NCBI RefSeq assembly: GCF_002287065.1
Contig: NZ_NSJZ01000002.1
Coordinates: forward strand, 372,001 to 436,000
Reading direction: 5' to 3'
Source: Paracoccus salipaludis
GTDB taxonomy: Bacteria; Pseudomonadota; Alphaproteobacteria; Rhodobacterales; Rhodobacteraceae
DNA length: 64,000 bases
The translations under genes and the position numbers were made by a program. Shown here in pieces: positions 1 to 8,927 of this stretch. Position 1 is the first letter of the stretch, and every line of letters begins with the position of its first letter. The notes under the pieces were generated by a model that saw only the letters and a list, made by a program, of their open reading frames with translations, had not been told where the DNA came from and ran no database searches.

Positions 1-125
1 GTCTTGCCCGAGCCCGACGGCCCCAGCAGCGCGACCAGCGCGCCGCCGGGGATCGACAGCGACACCGGTTGCAGCGCCGCGGTCGTTCCGAACAGCTTCG
101 AGATTTCGTCGATCTGGATGACCAT
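1..125 (-). CDS. cysA: Sulfate ABC transporter ATP-binding protein CysA, N-terminal fragment
   Basis: This is the first 41 codons of an ABC ATPase cut by the window edge. The ATG is at 125 and the reading ends inside the Walker A motif (GPSGSGK). The fragment opens MVIQIDEISKLFG, as in the N-terminal strand of ABC ATPases. It lies 13 bases downstream of cysW in a row of sulfate-transport genes, so it should be the ATPase that energises the CysTW permease. The name rests mainly on context; a thiosulfate or molybdate ATPase could not be told apart from this fragment alone. Confidence 0.8.
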   Translation of the reverse strand, partial: MVIQIDEISKLFGTTAALQPVSLSIPGGALVALLGPSGSGK

Positions 126-138
126 GATCGGGGTCCTT

Positions 139-1035
139 TCAGTGCCGGCGCTGTGCGGCCAGTTGGTCGGCGTGGCGGATTTCCAGCGTGGTCTTGATCA
201 TCAGCGTCACCAGTCCCAGGAACGCCAGCAGCGCGGCCATCGAGAAGGCGGCGACGCTCATGTATTCGTTGTAAAGCATCTCGATGGTGATCGGCATGGT
301 GGCCGTCTGGCCCCGGATCTTGCCCGACACCACGGCCACGGCGCCGAATTCGCCCATGGCGCGGGCGTTGCACAGCAGCACGCCATACAGCAGCGCCCAG
401 CGGATGTTGGGCAGGGTCACGGTGCGGAAGACGCGCCAGCCCGAGGCGCCCAGCGTCAGGGCGGCCTCCTCCTCGGCGCGGCCCTGCTCGATCATCACGG
501 GGATCAGCTCGCGCGCGACAAAGGGGAAGGTCACGAACATCGTGGCCAGCACGATGCCGGGCAGGGCGAAGACGATGGGGAAGCCATGCGCCACCAGCCA
601 GCCGCCGATCAGCGAGTTCGCCCCGAAGGTCAGCACGATGCAGAGGCCTGCGACAACGGGGCTGACGGAAAACGGCAGGTCGATCAGCGTGATCAGGAAG
701 GCCTTGCCGCGAAAGTCGAACTTGGTGATCGCCCATGCGGCGGCGATCCCGAACACCGCGTTCAGCGGCACCGCGATGGCCGCGACCAGCAGCGTCAGCC
801 AGATCGCGGACCAAGCCTGCGGGTCCGACAGGCTTTCGACGGCGGCGCCGATCCCCTGGGCCAGGGCTTCGGCGAAGACGGTGGCCAGGGGCGCCAGCAC
901 CAGCACGCCCAGGCCGAGGACCGCCAGCAGGATCAGGACCAGCCGCGTGGCGGGGGCCTCGTCCGTGGGGGCGCGGAAGCGGCGGGCGGCTGCGGCGGGA
1001 CGCAGGCTTGCAGGGGGCAGGGGGATGTCAGACAT
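139..1035 (-). CDS. cysW: Sulfate ABC transporter permease CysW
   Basis: A 298-residue inner-membrane permease with about six hydrophobic segments and a cytoplasmic N-terminal stretch of about 30 residues. The permease EAA-type loop ([22 protein letters not shown]) that docks on the ATPase lies near residues 190-212. The segment [16 protein letters not shown] is typical of CysW. With CysT it should form the membrane channel for sulfate or thiosulfate. The ATG at 1035 overlaps the end of cysT by 8 bases, so the two are translationally coupled. Length agrees with the family. Confidence 0.93.
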   Translation of the reverse strand: MSDIPLPPASLRPAAAARRFRAPTDEAPATRLVLILLAVLGLGVLVLAPLATVFAEALAQGIGAAVESLSDPQAWSAIWLTLLVAAIAVPLNAVFGIAAAWAITKFDFRGKAFLITLIDLPFSVSPVVAGLCIVLTFGANSLIGGWLVAHGFPIVFALPGIVLATMFVTFPFVARELIPVMIEQGRAEEEAALTLGASGWRVFRTVTLPNIRWALLYGVLLCNARAMGEFGAVAVVSGKIRGQTATMPITIEMLYNEYMSVAAFSMAALLAFLGLVTLMIKTTLEIRHADQLAAQRRH

Positions 1036-1867
1036 AACCGATCCTCCGGCGGCTCCAGATCTGGATGAGGTTGATCGCCAGCAGCATCGCGAAGGAGATC
1101 AGCAGCATGGCGATGCCGATCGCGGCGGCGGCGTCGTAGTTGTATTCCTCAAGCTGGATCACGATCAGCAGGGGCGCGATCTCGGTCACCAGCGGGATGT
1201 TCCCGGCAATGAAGATGACCGACCCGTATTCGCCCACCGCCCGCGCCAGCGCCAGCGCGAAGCCCGTCAGCGCGGCGGGCGTCAGCATGGGCAGGATCAC
1301 GTGGCGCAGCGTGTGAAGGCGCGAGGCGCCCAGCGTGGCCGAGGCTTCCTCGACCTCGCGGTCGATTTCCTCGATCACGGGCTGGACCGTGCGGGTGACA
1401 AAGGGCAGGCCCACGAAGACCAGGGCGACCAGGATGCCCCACCGGGTATAGGCGACCTTGACGCCCGCATCCGCCAGGACCGAGCCGAAGACGCCGTTCG
1501 GCGCGTAAAGCGCCGTCAGCGCGATGCCCGCGACGGCGGTGGGAAGCGCGAAGGGCAGGTCAACGGCGGCGTCCAGCAGCCGGCGCCCCGGAAAGCGATA
1601 GCGCGCCAGCACCCAGGCCAGCAGCACCCCGAAGACCAGGTTGAACAGAGCCGCCATGAAGGACAGCCGGAAGGACAGCCACAGCGCCTTCCAGACCCGT
1701 TCACGGTTCACCGTCGCCCAGATGTTGGCAAGGCCGAAGTCGGCGCCCTTGAGAAGCAGGGCGCCGATCGGCAGCAGCACGACCACCGACAGCATCGTCA
1801 TGGTGATCCCCATCGCCAGGCCGAAGCCCGGCATCGGGGATTGCTGCACAAAGGGGCGGCGCATCAT
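1028..1867 (-). CDS. cysT: Sulfate ABC transporter permease CysT (CysU)
   Basis: A 279-residue partner permease of CysW. I place the start at the ATG at 1867, which overlaps the stop of the binding-protein gene (ATGATG with TGA inside). The open frame runs 22 codons further upstream, but that part lies inside the preceding gene. The EAA-type loop ([23 protein letters not shown]) and the segment [17 protein letters not shown] are characteristic of CysT. About six transmembrane segments are visible. It acts in the inner membrane for sulfate or thiosulfate entry. Confidence 0.92.
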   Translation of the reverse strand: MMRRPFVQQSPMPGFGLAMGITMTMLSVVVLLPIGALLLKGADFGLANIWATVNRERVWKALWLSFRLSFMAALFNLVFGVLLAWVLARYRFPGRRLLDAAVDLPFALPTAVAGIALTALYAPNGVFGSVLADAGVKVAYTRWGILVALVFVGLPFVTRTVQPVIEEIDREVEEASATLGASRLHTLRHVILPMLTPAALTGFALALARAVGEYGSVIFIAGNIPLVTEIAPLLIVIQLEEYNYDAAAAIGIAMLLISFAMLLAINLIQIWSRRRIGYV

Positions 1868-2931
1868 TTCGGCACGTAGATCTGGTCGAAGATGCCGCCG
1901 TCGCCGAAGTGTTCCGGCTGCACCCTGGACCAACCGCCGAAATGCGAGATGTCCACCAGCTCGACCTTGGGAAAGCGGGCCACGTCCTCGGGCGCCGCGG
2001 CCGAGCTGTCCCAGGCGCGATAATAGTTCTTGAAGGCCAGCGCCTGGCCCTGCGGCGAGTAAAGGAAGTTCAGGTAGCCCTCGGCCAGCTTGCGCTGTTC
2101 GTCATTGGCGATGTTGGCCTCGACGATGGCGACCGGCGGCTCGGCCAGCACCGAGACCGAGGGCACGACGATGTCGAACTGGTCCTCGCCCAGTTCCTTG
2201 AGCGCCAGGTAGGCCTCGTTCTCCCAGGCCAGCAGCACGTCGCCGATCCCGCGCTGCGAGAAGGTCGTGGTCGCCCCGCGTGCGCCCGAGTCCAGGACCG
2301 GGACGTTCTTGAACAGCTTGCCCACGAAGTCCTTGGGGTCCTGCCCGTTCCGTTCCGCCCAGGCCCAGGCGGCGAGATAGTTCCAGCGCGCCCCGCCCGA
2401 GGTCTTGGGGTTCGGCGTGATCACCTGCACGCCCTCGGCCACGAGGTCGCCCCAGTCCTTGATGCCCTTGGGGTTCCCCTCGCGCACAAGGAAGACGATG
2501 GTCGAAGTGTAGGGCGAGGAGTTGTGCGGCAGCCTGCCCTGCCAGTCCTTCGGCAGCTTGCCCGCCTCGGCGATCCGGTCGATGTCCGAGGCCAGGGCCA
2601 GCGTCACCACCTGCGCGTTCAGCCCCTCGACCACCGAGCGCGCCTGCGCGCCCGAGCCGCCGTGGCTGGCCTCGATCTGGGGGGCGGGGTTGCCTTGGGC
2701 GGTCCAGTATTCGGTGAAGGCCTCGTTCACCTCGCGGTAAAGCTCGCGCGTCGGGTCGTAGCTGACGTTCAGCAGCGCCTCGGCACGGGTTTCGCCGATG
2801 GTCAGCGCGAAGACGGCCAGGATCGCGCCCCAGGTCAGCAGCGGCTTCACCCGCCGCAGGGGCGCCACGATCTCGGCCGCCGTCATGGGCGCGGGGCGGG
2901 GGGCGATGGAGCCAAGGGTTTCGCGGGTCAT
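1864..2931 (-). CDS. Periplasmic sulfate-binding protein (CysP/Sbp family)
   Basis: A 355-residue solute-binding protein. The start at 2931 is chosen because AGGAGG lies nine bases upstream; the open frame extends 16 codons further without such a site. An N-terminal extension of about 35 residues precedes the hydrophobic signal segment (LLTWGAILAVFALTIGETRA). The mature part shows typical family sequence: LLNVSYDPTRELYREVN, then SHGGSGAQARSVVEGL, which in relatives contributes to sulfate binding. First gene of the sulfate transporter operon. Sulfate and thiosulfate specificity cannot be separated by eye, so no symbol is given. Confidence 0.92.
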   Translation of the reverse strand: MTRETLGSIAPRPAPMTAAEIVAPLRRVKPLLTWGAILAVFALTIGETRAEALLNVSYDPTRELYREVNEAFTEYWTAQGNPAPQIEASHGGSGAQARSVVEGLNAQVVTLALASDIDRIAEAGKLPKDWQGRLPHNSSPYTSTIVFLVREGNPKGIKDWGDLVAEGVQVITPNPKTSGGARWNYLAAWAWAERNGQDPKDFVGKLFKNVPVLDSGARGATTTFSQRGIGDVLLAWENEAYLALKELGEDQFDIVVPSVSVLAEPPVAIVEANIANDEQRKLAEGYLNFLYSPQGQALAFKNYYRAWDSSAAAPEDVARFPKVELVDISHFGGWSRVQPEHFGDGGIFDQIYVPK

Positions 2932-2985
2932 CTGGTCGATCCTCCTGATCTGCGCGGCGGCCCGGAAGCCGTGCGCCATGCCAGA

Positions 2986-3015
2986 AATATCGAGTAAGTA
3001 GATCGTCTATATCAA
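2986..3015 (-). promoter_or_regulatory. Candidate promoter and dyad upstream of the sulfate operon
   Basis: The 217-base gap between the Rrf2 gene and the sulfate-binding protein gene holds an AT-rich stretch unusual for this genome. On the minus strand TTGATA (3015-3010) is followed after 18 bases by GATATT (2991-2986), a plausible -35/-10 pair. A short dyad TAGA-TCG-TCTA (2999-3009) lies in the spacer, where a repressor could sit. This is pattern reading only; no transcription data support it. Confidence 0.35.
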
Positions 3016-3148
3016 GGAAAAAATATCGGTGAATTTTGTCGTGATTGTAGAAGTTCATTCTCCGGGCGCGCAGGCGGAAGGCACGATGCGTCGGCGTCTC
3101 CGCCCTGCATGAACAAGGTGAGGCGGCGGCAGGCGAAAGGGACGGAAG

Positions 3149-3604
3149 TCAGGGTTCCGCGATGACCCGGCTTGCCAGCTCGCCCGAGCGCATCAGGTCG
3201 GCCAGCGTCAGCGAGTCGATGATCAGCAGGTAGGTCCAGAACACATCCGCGAAGGTCTTGCGGATGCGGCAGGTTTCCTCGTCCGTGCAGTCGGGGCAGC
3301 GCTGATAGGCGCTGCGCGACAGGCAGGGCAGGGGCGCCAGCGGGCCGTCGATCAGCCGCAGCAGTTCCGACAGCTTCACCTCGCCCGGCCGCTTGACCAG
3401 CACATAGCCGCCCGCTCGCCCCCGCTTGGACGAGATCACGCCCGCGTCGCGGATTTCCAGCAGGATGTGTTCCAGGAACCGCTTGGGCGTGCCGGCCCGC
3501 TTGGCGACCTGTTCGATCGACAGGGCCTGCGGAAACTCCGAGGCAGCCTCGTCGGCCAGCACCAGCAGCGCCTTGAGCGCGTATTTCATCTTCTGCGTGA
3601 TCAT
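3149..3604 (-). CDS. Rrf2-family transcriptional regulator
   Basis: A 151-residue regulator with an N-terminal winged helix (MKYALKALLVLAD, then SIEQVAKRAGTPKRFLEHIL and the GYVLVKRPGEVKLSELLR wing). A cysteine cluster near residues 94-112 (CLSRSAYQRCPDCTDEETC) is of the kind that binds an Fe-S cluster in IscR and NsrR. I use the ATG at 3604; the frame opens at a TTG two codons earlier. It sits directly upstream of the sulfate importer on the same strand, so control of sulfur assimilation, as by CymR in Gram-positive bacteria, is a reasonable inference. The signal sensed is unknown. Confidence 0.88.
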   Translation of the reverse strand: MITQKMKYALKALLVLADEAASEFPQALSIEQVAKRAGTPKRFLEHILLEIRDAGVISSKRGRAGGYVLVKRPGEVKLSELLRLIDGPLAPLPCLSRSAYQRCPDCTDEETCRIRKTFADVFWTYLLIIDSLTLADLMRSGELASRVIAEP

Positions 3605-3729
3605 CAGCAAGCCGTAGGCAGACGCCTGCCGCTTCGCAAGCGCCGCGAGAGAAAGGTTCTAAAGACGACTTGGCTTGTAGATATTCTTCGTTCAGGATGC
3701 CAGTCATATGGCAGCGACAAGAGGACGCC

Positions 3730-4209
3730 ATGACCGCGACCACGCTGGATCTCATTGACCGCAAGATCGTTTCGGCGCTGATGCACGATGCCACCCAACC
3801 CATCGGGCGAATCGCCGATCAGGTGGGCCTGTCCCAGACGCCCTGCTGGAAGCGCATCCAGAAGCTCGAGGCCGCGGGCGTGCTGACAGGCCGCGTGGCC
3901 ATCGCCGATCCTGCCAAGCTGGGGCTGGGCCTGACAGTCTTCGCCGGGGTCGAGGCGCCGGACCATTCGCCCGAATGGCGCGCGGGTTTCGAGCGGGCGC
4001 TGGCCGCCATGCCCGAGGTGCGCGAGGTGTACCGCATGGCGGGCGTCTACGACTACCTGCTGCAGATCGTGGCGCGCGACGTCGGCGCCTTTGACGAGTT
4101 CTACAAGCGGCTGACCACGCTGGTGAAGGTCAAGTCCTGCTCGTCCCTGTTCGTGCTGGAACGGCTGAAGGCGACGCCCGGCTATCCGGTGGACACCACG
4201 ACGCGCTGA
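3730..4209 (+). CDS. Lrp/AsnC-family transcriptional regulator
   Basis: A 159-residue protein with the N-terminal helix-turn-helix of the family (LDLIDRKIVSALMHDATQPIG, then IADQVGLSQTPCWKRIQKLE) and a C-terminal RAM ligand-binding domain (about residues 65-145, including VREVYRMAGVYDYLLQIV). The start at 3730 follows AGAGGA. It is transcribed away from the Rrf2 gene, with 125 bases between starts. Members sense amino acids and often control a neighbouring transporter or catabolic gene. Here no obvious target adjoins it except the Rrf2 gene, so it may act elsewhere. Confidence 0.92.
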   Translation: MTATTLDLIDRKIVSALMHDATQPIGRIADQVGLSQTPCWKRIQKLEAAGVLTGRVAIADPAKLGLGLTVFAGVEAPDHSPEWRAGFERALAAMPEVREVYRMAGVYDYLLQIVARDVGAFDEFYKRLTTLVKVKSCSSLFVLERLKATPGYPVDTTTR

Positions 4210-4226
4210 GTTCGCGGCCTGCGGCG

Positions 4227-4502
4227 TCAGGCCCCGGGGTGCGTGTAGCCCAGCACCCGGCCCGAGCCGTCCACCTGGCAAAGATGCAGGCGGTTGCCGT
4301 CTCGCGCCTCGACCGTGGCGACCCCCGCCGCGTCCGACAGCCAGCGCGAGGTGACCTCGGCCGGGGGGCGGCGGATATGGGCGGCGATCGTGGCGGTGCA
4401 GGCGGCTTCCTGCCGCGCCCGCAGGTCAGAGGCAGCGGGCGTGGGCTCGGCCGCGCAGGCGGCAAGCTGCACGAGCGGCAGCAGCAACAGGACAGGGCGC
4501 AT
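4227..4502 (-). CDS. Small putative lipoprotein of unknown function
   Basis: A 91-residue protein with a lipoprotein signal: MRPVLLLLPLVQLAACAAEP, with a lipobox-like LAAC and Cys16 as predicted lipidated residue. The mature part has two more cysteines (CTATIAAHI and HLCQVDG) and no domain I recognise. GCGGAG precedes the ATG. It is convergent with the Lrp/AsnC gene, 17 bases apart. It is probably real because the lipobox, ribosome site and spacing all agree. Confidence 0.65.
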   Translation of the reverse strand: MRPVLLLLPLVQLAACAAEPTPAASDLRARQEAACTATIAAHIRRPPAEVTSRWLSDAAGVATVEARDGNRLHLCQVDGSGRVLGYTHPGA

Positions 4503-4583
4503 GTCCGGATCTCCGCAGGTTTTCGTCAGCCTAGCATTGATGGCCGGGCGCGCACAGCCGGTCGCGGACGATGCCCCCTTGGC

Positions 4584-5594
4584 TCAGGGGCGCGGGCGGA
4601 AGCGGCAGGGGATCCGGATGGTCGGCACGCCCTCGGGCGGGGACTCGATCAGCTGGAAGGCCGTGGACAGCATCGCGGCGACGTCCTGCTGCATCATGCC
4701 CACGTTCTGCGGCAGGAAGACCGCGAAGGGGTCCCAGTCGAAGCAGCCGAAGCGCAGTTCCGGGGGGATGGGCTGGTCGTGCAGCCAGCGGACCACCCCT
4801 TCCAGCGCGATGGTCGAGTTGACAAAAACGCCACTGCCGTCGGCGATCCCCAGCTCCGCCATGGCGGAAAGGGTCTTGGCGGCGGAATAGCCGCGCATCA
4901 GGCAGTTGCCCTCGGGGACGGCCAGTCCCGCTTCGTGGTGGGCGGCGGTGAACCCGCGCAGGCGCTCGCGCGTGTTGTTGTCCTGCGCGCGGCCACCGAT
5001 GAAATACAGCGGCGCAGGCGTCCCGAAATCCGCCCGCACCCGCGACAGGATCACCCGCGTCAGTTCCAGCGCGCCCGCGAAGTTGTCCGACACGACGGAC
5101 GGCGCGCGGCCGCCCGGCAGGTCCAGGTTGATCGCCCGCACCCGCGCGGCGCTGCACAGCTCGGCGATCCTGTCGGGGTCGGTGGCGCCGGTCACGATCA
5201 GGCATTCGACCTGGTAGGACATCATCTCGCGCGCGGCCTCGACCTCCAGGGCGGGCTCGCGCTGGGTGCAGGTGATGACGGGAAACAGCCCGCGTTCCCG
5301 CGCCATCGTCTCGAAGCGCTCGGCGATCGCGCCGAAATAGCGATTGTCGTATTTCGGGATGATCATGCCGATGACGCGCGAGCGTTCCCGCCGCAGCATC
5401 CGCGCGGGCAGGTTGACGGCATAGCCCTGTTCCTCGGCGATGCGGCTGATCCGTTCCGCCAGTCGCGCGCTGATGCGGCGCTTTTTCCAAGTCCCGTTCA
5501 GCACCGAGCTGACGGCGCTGGCGCTGGTGCCGGCGATCTGGGCCAGGTCGTAGATCGTCGGTCGCTTCGCGGTGATCTCGTCGTCGTCGGCCAT
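4584..5594 (-). CDS. LacI-family transcriptional regulator
   Basis: A 336-residue repressor. The N-terminal headpiece (TIYDLAQIAGTSASAVSSVL, about residues 12-31, followed by a hinge-type AVNLPARML) is followed by a periplasmic-binding-like sensor domain from about residue 65 (SRVIGMIIPKYDNRYFGAI). The start at 5594 follows GGGTGGG; the longer open frame upstream has no family sequence. It is divergent from the pentitol transport operon, 179 bases between starts, so it very likely controls that operon in response to the transported sugar alcohol. Confidence 0.92.
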   Translation of the reverse strand: MADDDEITAKRPTIYDLAQIAGTSASAVSSVLNGTWKKRRISARLAERISRIAEEQGYAVNLPARMLRRERSRVIGMIIPKYDNRYFGAIAERFETMARERGLFPVITCTQREPALEVEAAREMMSYQVECLIVTGATDPDRIAELCSAARVRAINLDLPGGRAPSVVSDNFAGALELTRVILSRVRADFGTPAPLYFIGGRAQDNNTRERLRGFTAAHHEAGLAVPEGNCLMRGYSAAKTLSAMAELGIADGSGVFVNSTIALEGVVRWLHDQPIPPELRFGCFDWDPFAVFLPQNVGMMQQDVAAMLSTAFQLIESPPEGVPTIRIPCRFRPRP

Positions 5595-5644
5595 GTCCCA
5601 CCCGCCGGGAAAAATGACGCAGTGATCCTGCCCTGGGTGGAACC

Positions 5645-5673
5645 TTGACAGCATACTTCTGCCGAAGCAATCT
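5645..5673 (+). promoter_or_regulatory. Candidate promoter for the pentitol operon
   Basis: In the divergent gap between the LacI gene and the binding-protein gene, TTGACA (5645-5650) is followed after 17 bases by CAATCT (5668-5673), a good -35 with a poor -10. The spacer holds a short dyad CTTC-TGCC-GAAG (5656-5667) that could be part of an operator. LacI-family operators are usually longer, with a central CG, so the operator call is weak. Confidence 0.3.
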
Positions 5674-5773
5674 ACGCTCCACCGATTGAGCATCCAAGCT
5701 TTATCGATGGCGCAACATGACCGACCTGCCCCCGGGACAGGCCGCGCTACGTGACATGTGGAGGAGACAGACC

Positions 5774-6823
5774 ATGACGTCGAAACTATCGCTCGCGGCC
5801 GCTTCGGCCATCGCGGCGGCCCTGCTGGGCGGCGCGGCCGCCGCGCAGGAAGCCGCGACCGTCGCCTTCCTGATGCCCGACCAGGCATCCACCCGCTACG
5901 AGGAAAAGGACTTCCCCGGCTTCCAGGCGGCGATGAAGGAACTGTGCGCCGACTGCACGGTGATCTACCAGAACGCCAACGCCGACGTGTCGCTGCAGCA
6001 GCAGCAGTTCAACTCGGTCATCACGCAGGGCGCCAAGGTCGTCGTGCTGGACCCGGTCGACTCGGCCGCCGCCGCGGGGCTGGTGCAGATCGCGCAGTCG
6101 CAGGGCGTCAAGGTCATCGCCTATGACCGCCCGATCCCGGACATGCCCGCCGACTATTACGTGTCCTTCGACAACAAGGGCATCGGCCAGGCCATCGCGC
6201 AGTCGCTGGTCGACCACATGAAGGCGCAGGGCGTGCCGGACGGCGCGGGCGTGCTGCAGATCAACGGCTCGCCCACGGACGCGGCGGCCGGGCTGATCCG
6301 CGACGGGATCGACGCGGCGCTGGACGCCTCGGCCTACAAGACGCTGGCCGAATACGACACGCCCGAATGGGCGCCGCCCAAGGCGCAGGAGTTCACGGCG
6401 GGCCAGATCAACCGCTTCGGGGCCGAGATCAAGGGCATCGTGGCGGCCAACGACGGCACTGCGGGCGGTGCGATCGCCGCGCTGAAGGCCGCGGGCGTCG
6501 ATCCACTGCCCCCCGTCACCGGCAATGACGCGACCATCGCGGCCCTGCAGCTGATTATCGCGGGCGACCAGTACAACACCATCTCGAAGCCGTCCGAGAT
6601 CGTGGCCGAGGCCGCCGCCAACATCGCGGTCGCCTTCCTCAAGGGCGAAACCCCCGAGGCGAAGACCACGCTGTACAACACGCCGTCCGAACTGTTCGTC
6701 CCGGCGGTCGTGACGCGCGAGAACATCAAGGCCGAGATCTTCGACAAGGGCATCCAGACGGTTGAGGAAGTCTGCACCGCCGACTATGCGGATGCCTGCC
6801 GTGAACTCGGCATTCTGAAGTAA
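5774..6823 (+). CDS. Sugar/polyol ABC transporter substrate-binding protein (XylF-like)
   Basis: A 349-residue periplasmic binding protein. GGAGGAGA precedes the ATG at 5774, and a signal peptide (KLSLAAASAIAAALLGGAAAAQ) covers about residues 4-25. The mature protein is of the XylF/RbsB type: VAFLMPDQASTRYEEKDFPG, then DPVDSAAAAGLVQIA, AYDRPIPDMPADYYVSFDN and VAANDGTAGGAIAALK. Such proteins bind monosaccharides or sugar alcohols. The neighbouring dehydrogenase and kinase suggest a pentitol such as ribitol, rather than xylose, because no xylose isomerase is present. A strong hairpin follows the gene. Confidence 0.9.
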   Translation: MTSKLSLAAASAIAAALLGGAAAAQEAATVAFLMPDQASTRYEEKDFPGFQAAMKELCADCTVIYQNANADVSLQQQQFNSVITQGAKVVVLDPVDSAAAAGLVQIAQSQGVKVIAYDRPIPDMPADYYVSFDNKGIGQAIAQSLVDHMKAQGVPDGAGVLQINGSPTDAAAGLIRDGIDAALDASAYKTLAEYDTPEWAPPKAQEFTAGQINRFGAEIKGIVAANDGTAGGAIAALKAAGVDPLPPVTGNDATIAALQLIIAGDQYNTISKPSEIVAEAAANIAVAFLKGETPEAKTTLYNTPSELFVPAVVTRENIKAEIFDKGIQTVEEVCTADYADACRELGILK

Positions 6824-6834
6824 CATGTCACTGC

Positions 6835-6863
6835 GGCGCGCGTCACGCCGGCGCGCGCCTTTT
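6835..6863 (+). terminator. Hairpin with T-tail between binding-protein and ATPase genes
   Basis: An 8-bp GC stem (GGCGCGCG and CGCGCGCC) with a nine-base loop is followed by TTTT. It looks like a rho-independent terminator inside the operon. Such hairpins after the first gene commonly let the binding protein be made in excess of the membrane parts, either by partial termination or by protecting the 5' mRNA. Confidence 0.65.
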
Positions 6864-6880
6864 ACGAAAAGGAACAGCCG

Positions 6881-7672
6881 ATGGCCGAAAGCGGAAGATC
6901 CGCCGAGCCGATCCTGAAGCTGCGCGGCGTGTCCAAGCAGTTCGGCGCCGTGCAGGCGCTGGCGGACATCGAACTGGACATCCACGCGGGCGAGGTCGTC
7001 GCGCTCGTGGGCGACAACGGCGCGGGCAAGTCCACGCTGGTCAAGGTCCTCGCGGGCGTCCACCAGCCGACGGCCGGAACCGTCGAGTTCATGGGCAAGG
7101 CCGTGACGCTGGACAGCCCCGGCCGCGCGCTGGAAATGGGCATTGCCACCGTCTTCCAGGACCTGTCGCTGTGCGAGAACCTGGACGTCGTGTCCAACCT
7201 GTTCCTGGGGCACGAGCTGTCCCCCTGGCGGCTGGACGAGGTGCAGATGGAGGTCCGCGCCTGGACCCTGCTGCGCGAGCTTGCCGCCCGCATCCCGTCC
7301 GTGCGCGAGCCCGTGGCCTCGCTGTCGGGCGGCCAGCGCCAGACCGTCGCCATCGCGCGCTCGCTGCTGCTGGACCCCAAGATCATCATGCTGGACGAGC
7401 CCACCGCCGCCCTGGGCGTCGCACAGACCGCCGAGGTGCTGAACTTGATCGAGCGCGTGCGCGACCGGGGCCTGGGCGTCATCCTGATTTCCCACAACAT
7501 GGAGGACGTGCGCGCCGTCGCCGACCGCATCGTCGTCCTGCGCCTTGGGCGCAACAACGGCGTCTTCACGGCCGATTCCTCGAATGCCGAGCTGGTCTCG
7601 GCCATCACCGGCGCGACCGAGAACGCCGTCTCGCGCCGTCAGGCGCGCAAGCTCGAAGAAACGGGGGCCTGA
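6881..7672 (+). CDS. Sugar/polyol ABC transporter ATP-binding protein
   Basis: A 263-residue protein with one nucleotide-binding domain: Walker A GDNGAGKST (about residues 46-54), signature LSGGQRQ (about 147-153), Walker B IIMLDEPTAALG and an H-loop ISHN. It is of the short FrcA type, half the size of the duplicated RbsA/XylG ATPases. It should work as a homodimer with the neighbouring permease. AAAAGGA lies upstream of the ATG. Fifty-seven bases, including a hairpin, separate it from the binding-protein gene. Confidence 0.92.
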   Translation: MAESGRSAEPILKLRGVSKQFGAVQALADIELDIHAGEVVALVGDNGAGKSTLVKVLAGVHQPTAGTVEFMGKAVTLDSPGRALEMGIATVFQDLSLCENLDVVSNLFLGHELSPWRLDEVQMEVRAWTLLRELAARIPSVREPVASLSGGQRQTVAIARSLLLDPKIIMLDEPTAALGVAQTAEVLNLIERVRDRGLGVILISHNMEDVRAVADRIVVLRLGRNNGVFTADSSNAELVSAITGATENAVSRRQARKLEETGA

Positions 7673-7673
7673 C

Positions 7674-8915
7674 ATGACCGAGCCGCAAAGCGCGCTGGAC
7701 CGATCGGACAGCCGGGTCCGCCATGACGAGGGCATCGGCGGCGCCATCCGGGGCTTCATCGACCGCGTCCGTTCGGGCGACTTGGGAATGCTGCCGGTCA
7801 TCGTCGGCCTGATCCTGATCGCCACCGTCTTCTGGTCGCTGAACCCGGTCTTCCTTGCGCCGAACAACCTTGCCAACCTGCTGTTCGACGCGGCGGCGGT
7901 GGGCTGCATCTCGCTGGGGATCGTCTGCGTCCTGATGCTGGGCGAGATCGACCTGTCCGTCGGGTCCATGAGCGGGCTCGCCTCGGCGATCCTGGGCGTG
8001 TTCTGGGTCAAAATGGGGCTGCCGGTCGCGCTGGCGATCCTGGTGGCGCTCGCCGCGGGCGCCTTCATGGGCTTCGTCTATGCGACGCTGCTCAACCGCT
8101 TCGGGATGCCCAGCTTCGTGTCCACCCTGTCGGGGCTGCTGGCGATGCTGGGCTTGCAGCTTTACCTGCTGGGCTCGACCGGCTCGATCAACCTGCCCTA
8201 TGCCTCGCCGCTGGTGAAGTTCGGCCAGATCTATGTCATGCCCGCCTGGTTCAGCTACCTGCTGGCGGTGCTGCCGGGCGCGGTGATCCTGTGGCTGGGC
8301 CTCGACCGGATGCGCCGCCGTCGGGCGGTCAACCTGTCCAACCCCGGCGGCTTGTCCGTCCTGCTCGCGCAGGCGGGGGTGCTGACCGCCATCCTGCTGG
8401 GGGCCGTCTACTACCTCAACCAGGGGCGCGGCATTCCGTGGATGTTCGGGCTGTTCGTGCTGCTGGTCGTCATCATGAACTATGCCCTGACCCGCACGAA
8501 ATGGGGCCGCGCCATGTTTGCCGTGGGCGGCAACCGCGAGGCCGCGCGCCGGTCGGGCATCAACGTGAACCGCATCCGCATCTCGGCCTTCATGCTGTGC
8601 TCGACGCTGGCCGCGCTGGGCGGGACACTGGCGGCCTCGCGGCTGGCTTCGTCCAGCCAGCAGGCGGGAACGGGCGACGTGAACCTCAACGCCATCGCGG
8701 CGGCGGTGATCGGGGGGACGTCGCTGTTCGGCGGGCGCGGCTCGGCTTGGTCGGCCCTGCTGGGGATCATCGTGATCCAGTCGATCTCGAACGGGCTGAC
8801 GCTGCTGAACCTCAGCTCGTCGCTGCGCTACATGATCACCGGCGCGGTTCTGGCCATTGCGGTGATCGTCGACTCGCTGGCGCGGCAGTCGCGCGCGAGC
8901 CACGGCCGCGCTTGA
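7674..8915 (+). CDS. Sugar/polyol ABC transporter permease (XylH/RbsC type)
   Basis: A 413-residue permease with roughly ten hydrophobic segments. Family hallmarks are visible: CVLMLGEIDLSVGSMSGLAS, GMPSFVSTLSGLLAML, and the ATPase-facing loop AVGGNREAARRSGINVNRIR followed by AAAVIGGTSLFGGRGS. The start at 7674 lies one base past the ATPase stop. Its length is like XylH (about 390) and longer than RbsC (about 320). It forms the inner-membrane channel of the importer. Confidence 0.92.
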   Translation: MTEPQSALDRSDSRVRHDEGIGGAIRGFIDRVRSGDLGMLPVIVGLILIATVFWSLNPVFLAPNNLANLLFDAAAVGCISLGIVCVLMLGEIDLSVGSMSGLASAILGVFWVKMGLPVALAILVALAAGAFMGFVYATLLNRFGMPSFVSTLSGLLAMLGLQLYLLGSTGSINLPYASPLVKFGQIYVMPAWFSYLLAVLPGAVILWLGLDRMRRRRAVNLSNPGGLSVLLAQAGVLTAILLGAVYYLNQGRGIPWMFGLFVLLVVIMNYALTRTKWGRAMFAVGGNREAARRSGINVNRIRISAFMLCSTLAALGGTLAASRLASSSQQAGTGDVNLNAIAAAVIGGTSLFGGRGSAWSALLGIIVIQSISNGLTLLNLSSSLRYMITGAVLAIAVIVDSLARQSRASHGRA

Positions 8916-8927
8916 AAAGGACATATC

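Noticed and set aside
4..1879. Long plus-strand open frames over the cysW and cysT genes
   Set aside because: They are shadows of the minus-strand genes: low-complexity Gln/His/Arg-rich translations, no ribosome sites and no domain, while the minus strand gives clear CysW and CysT proteins.
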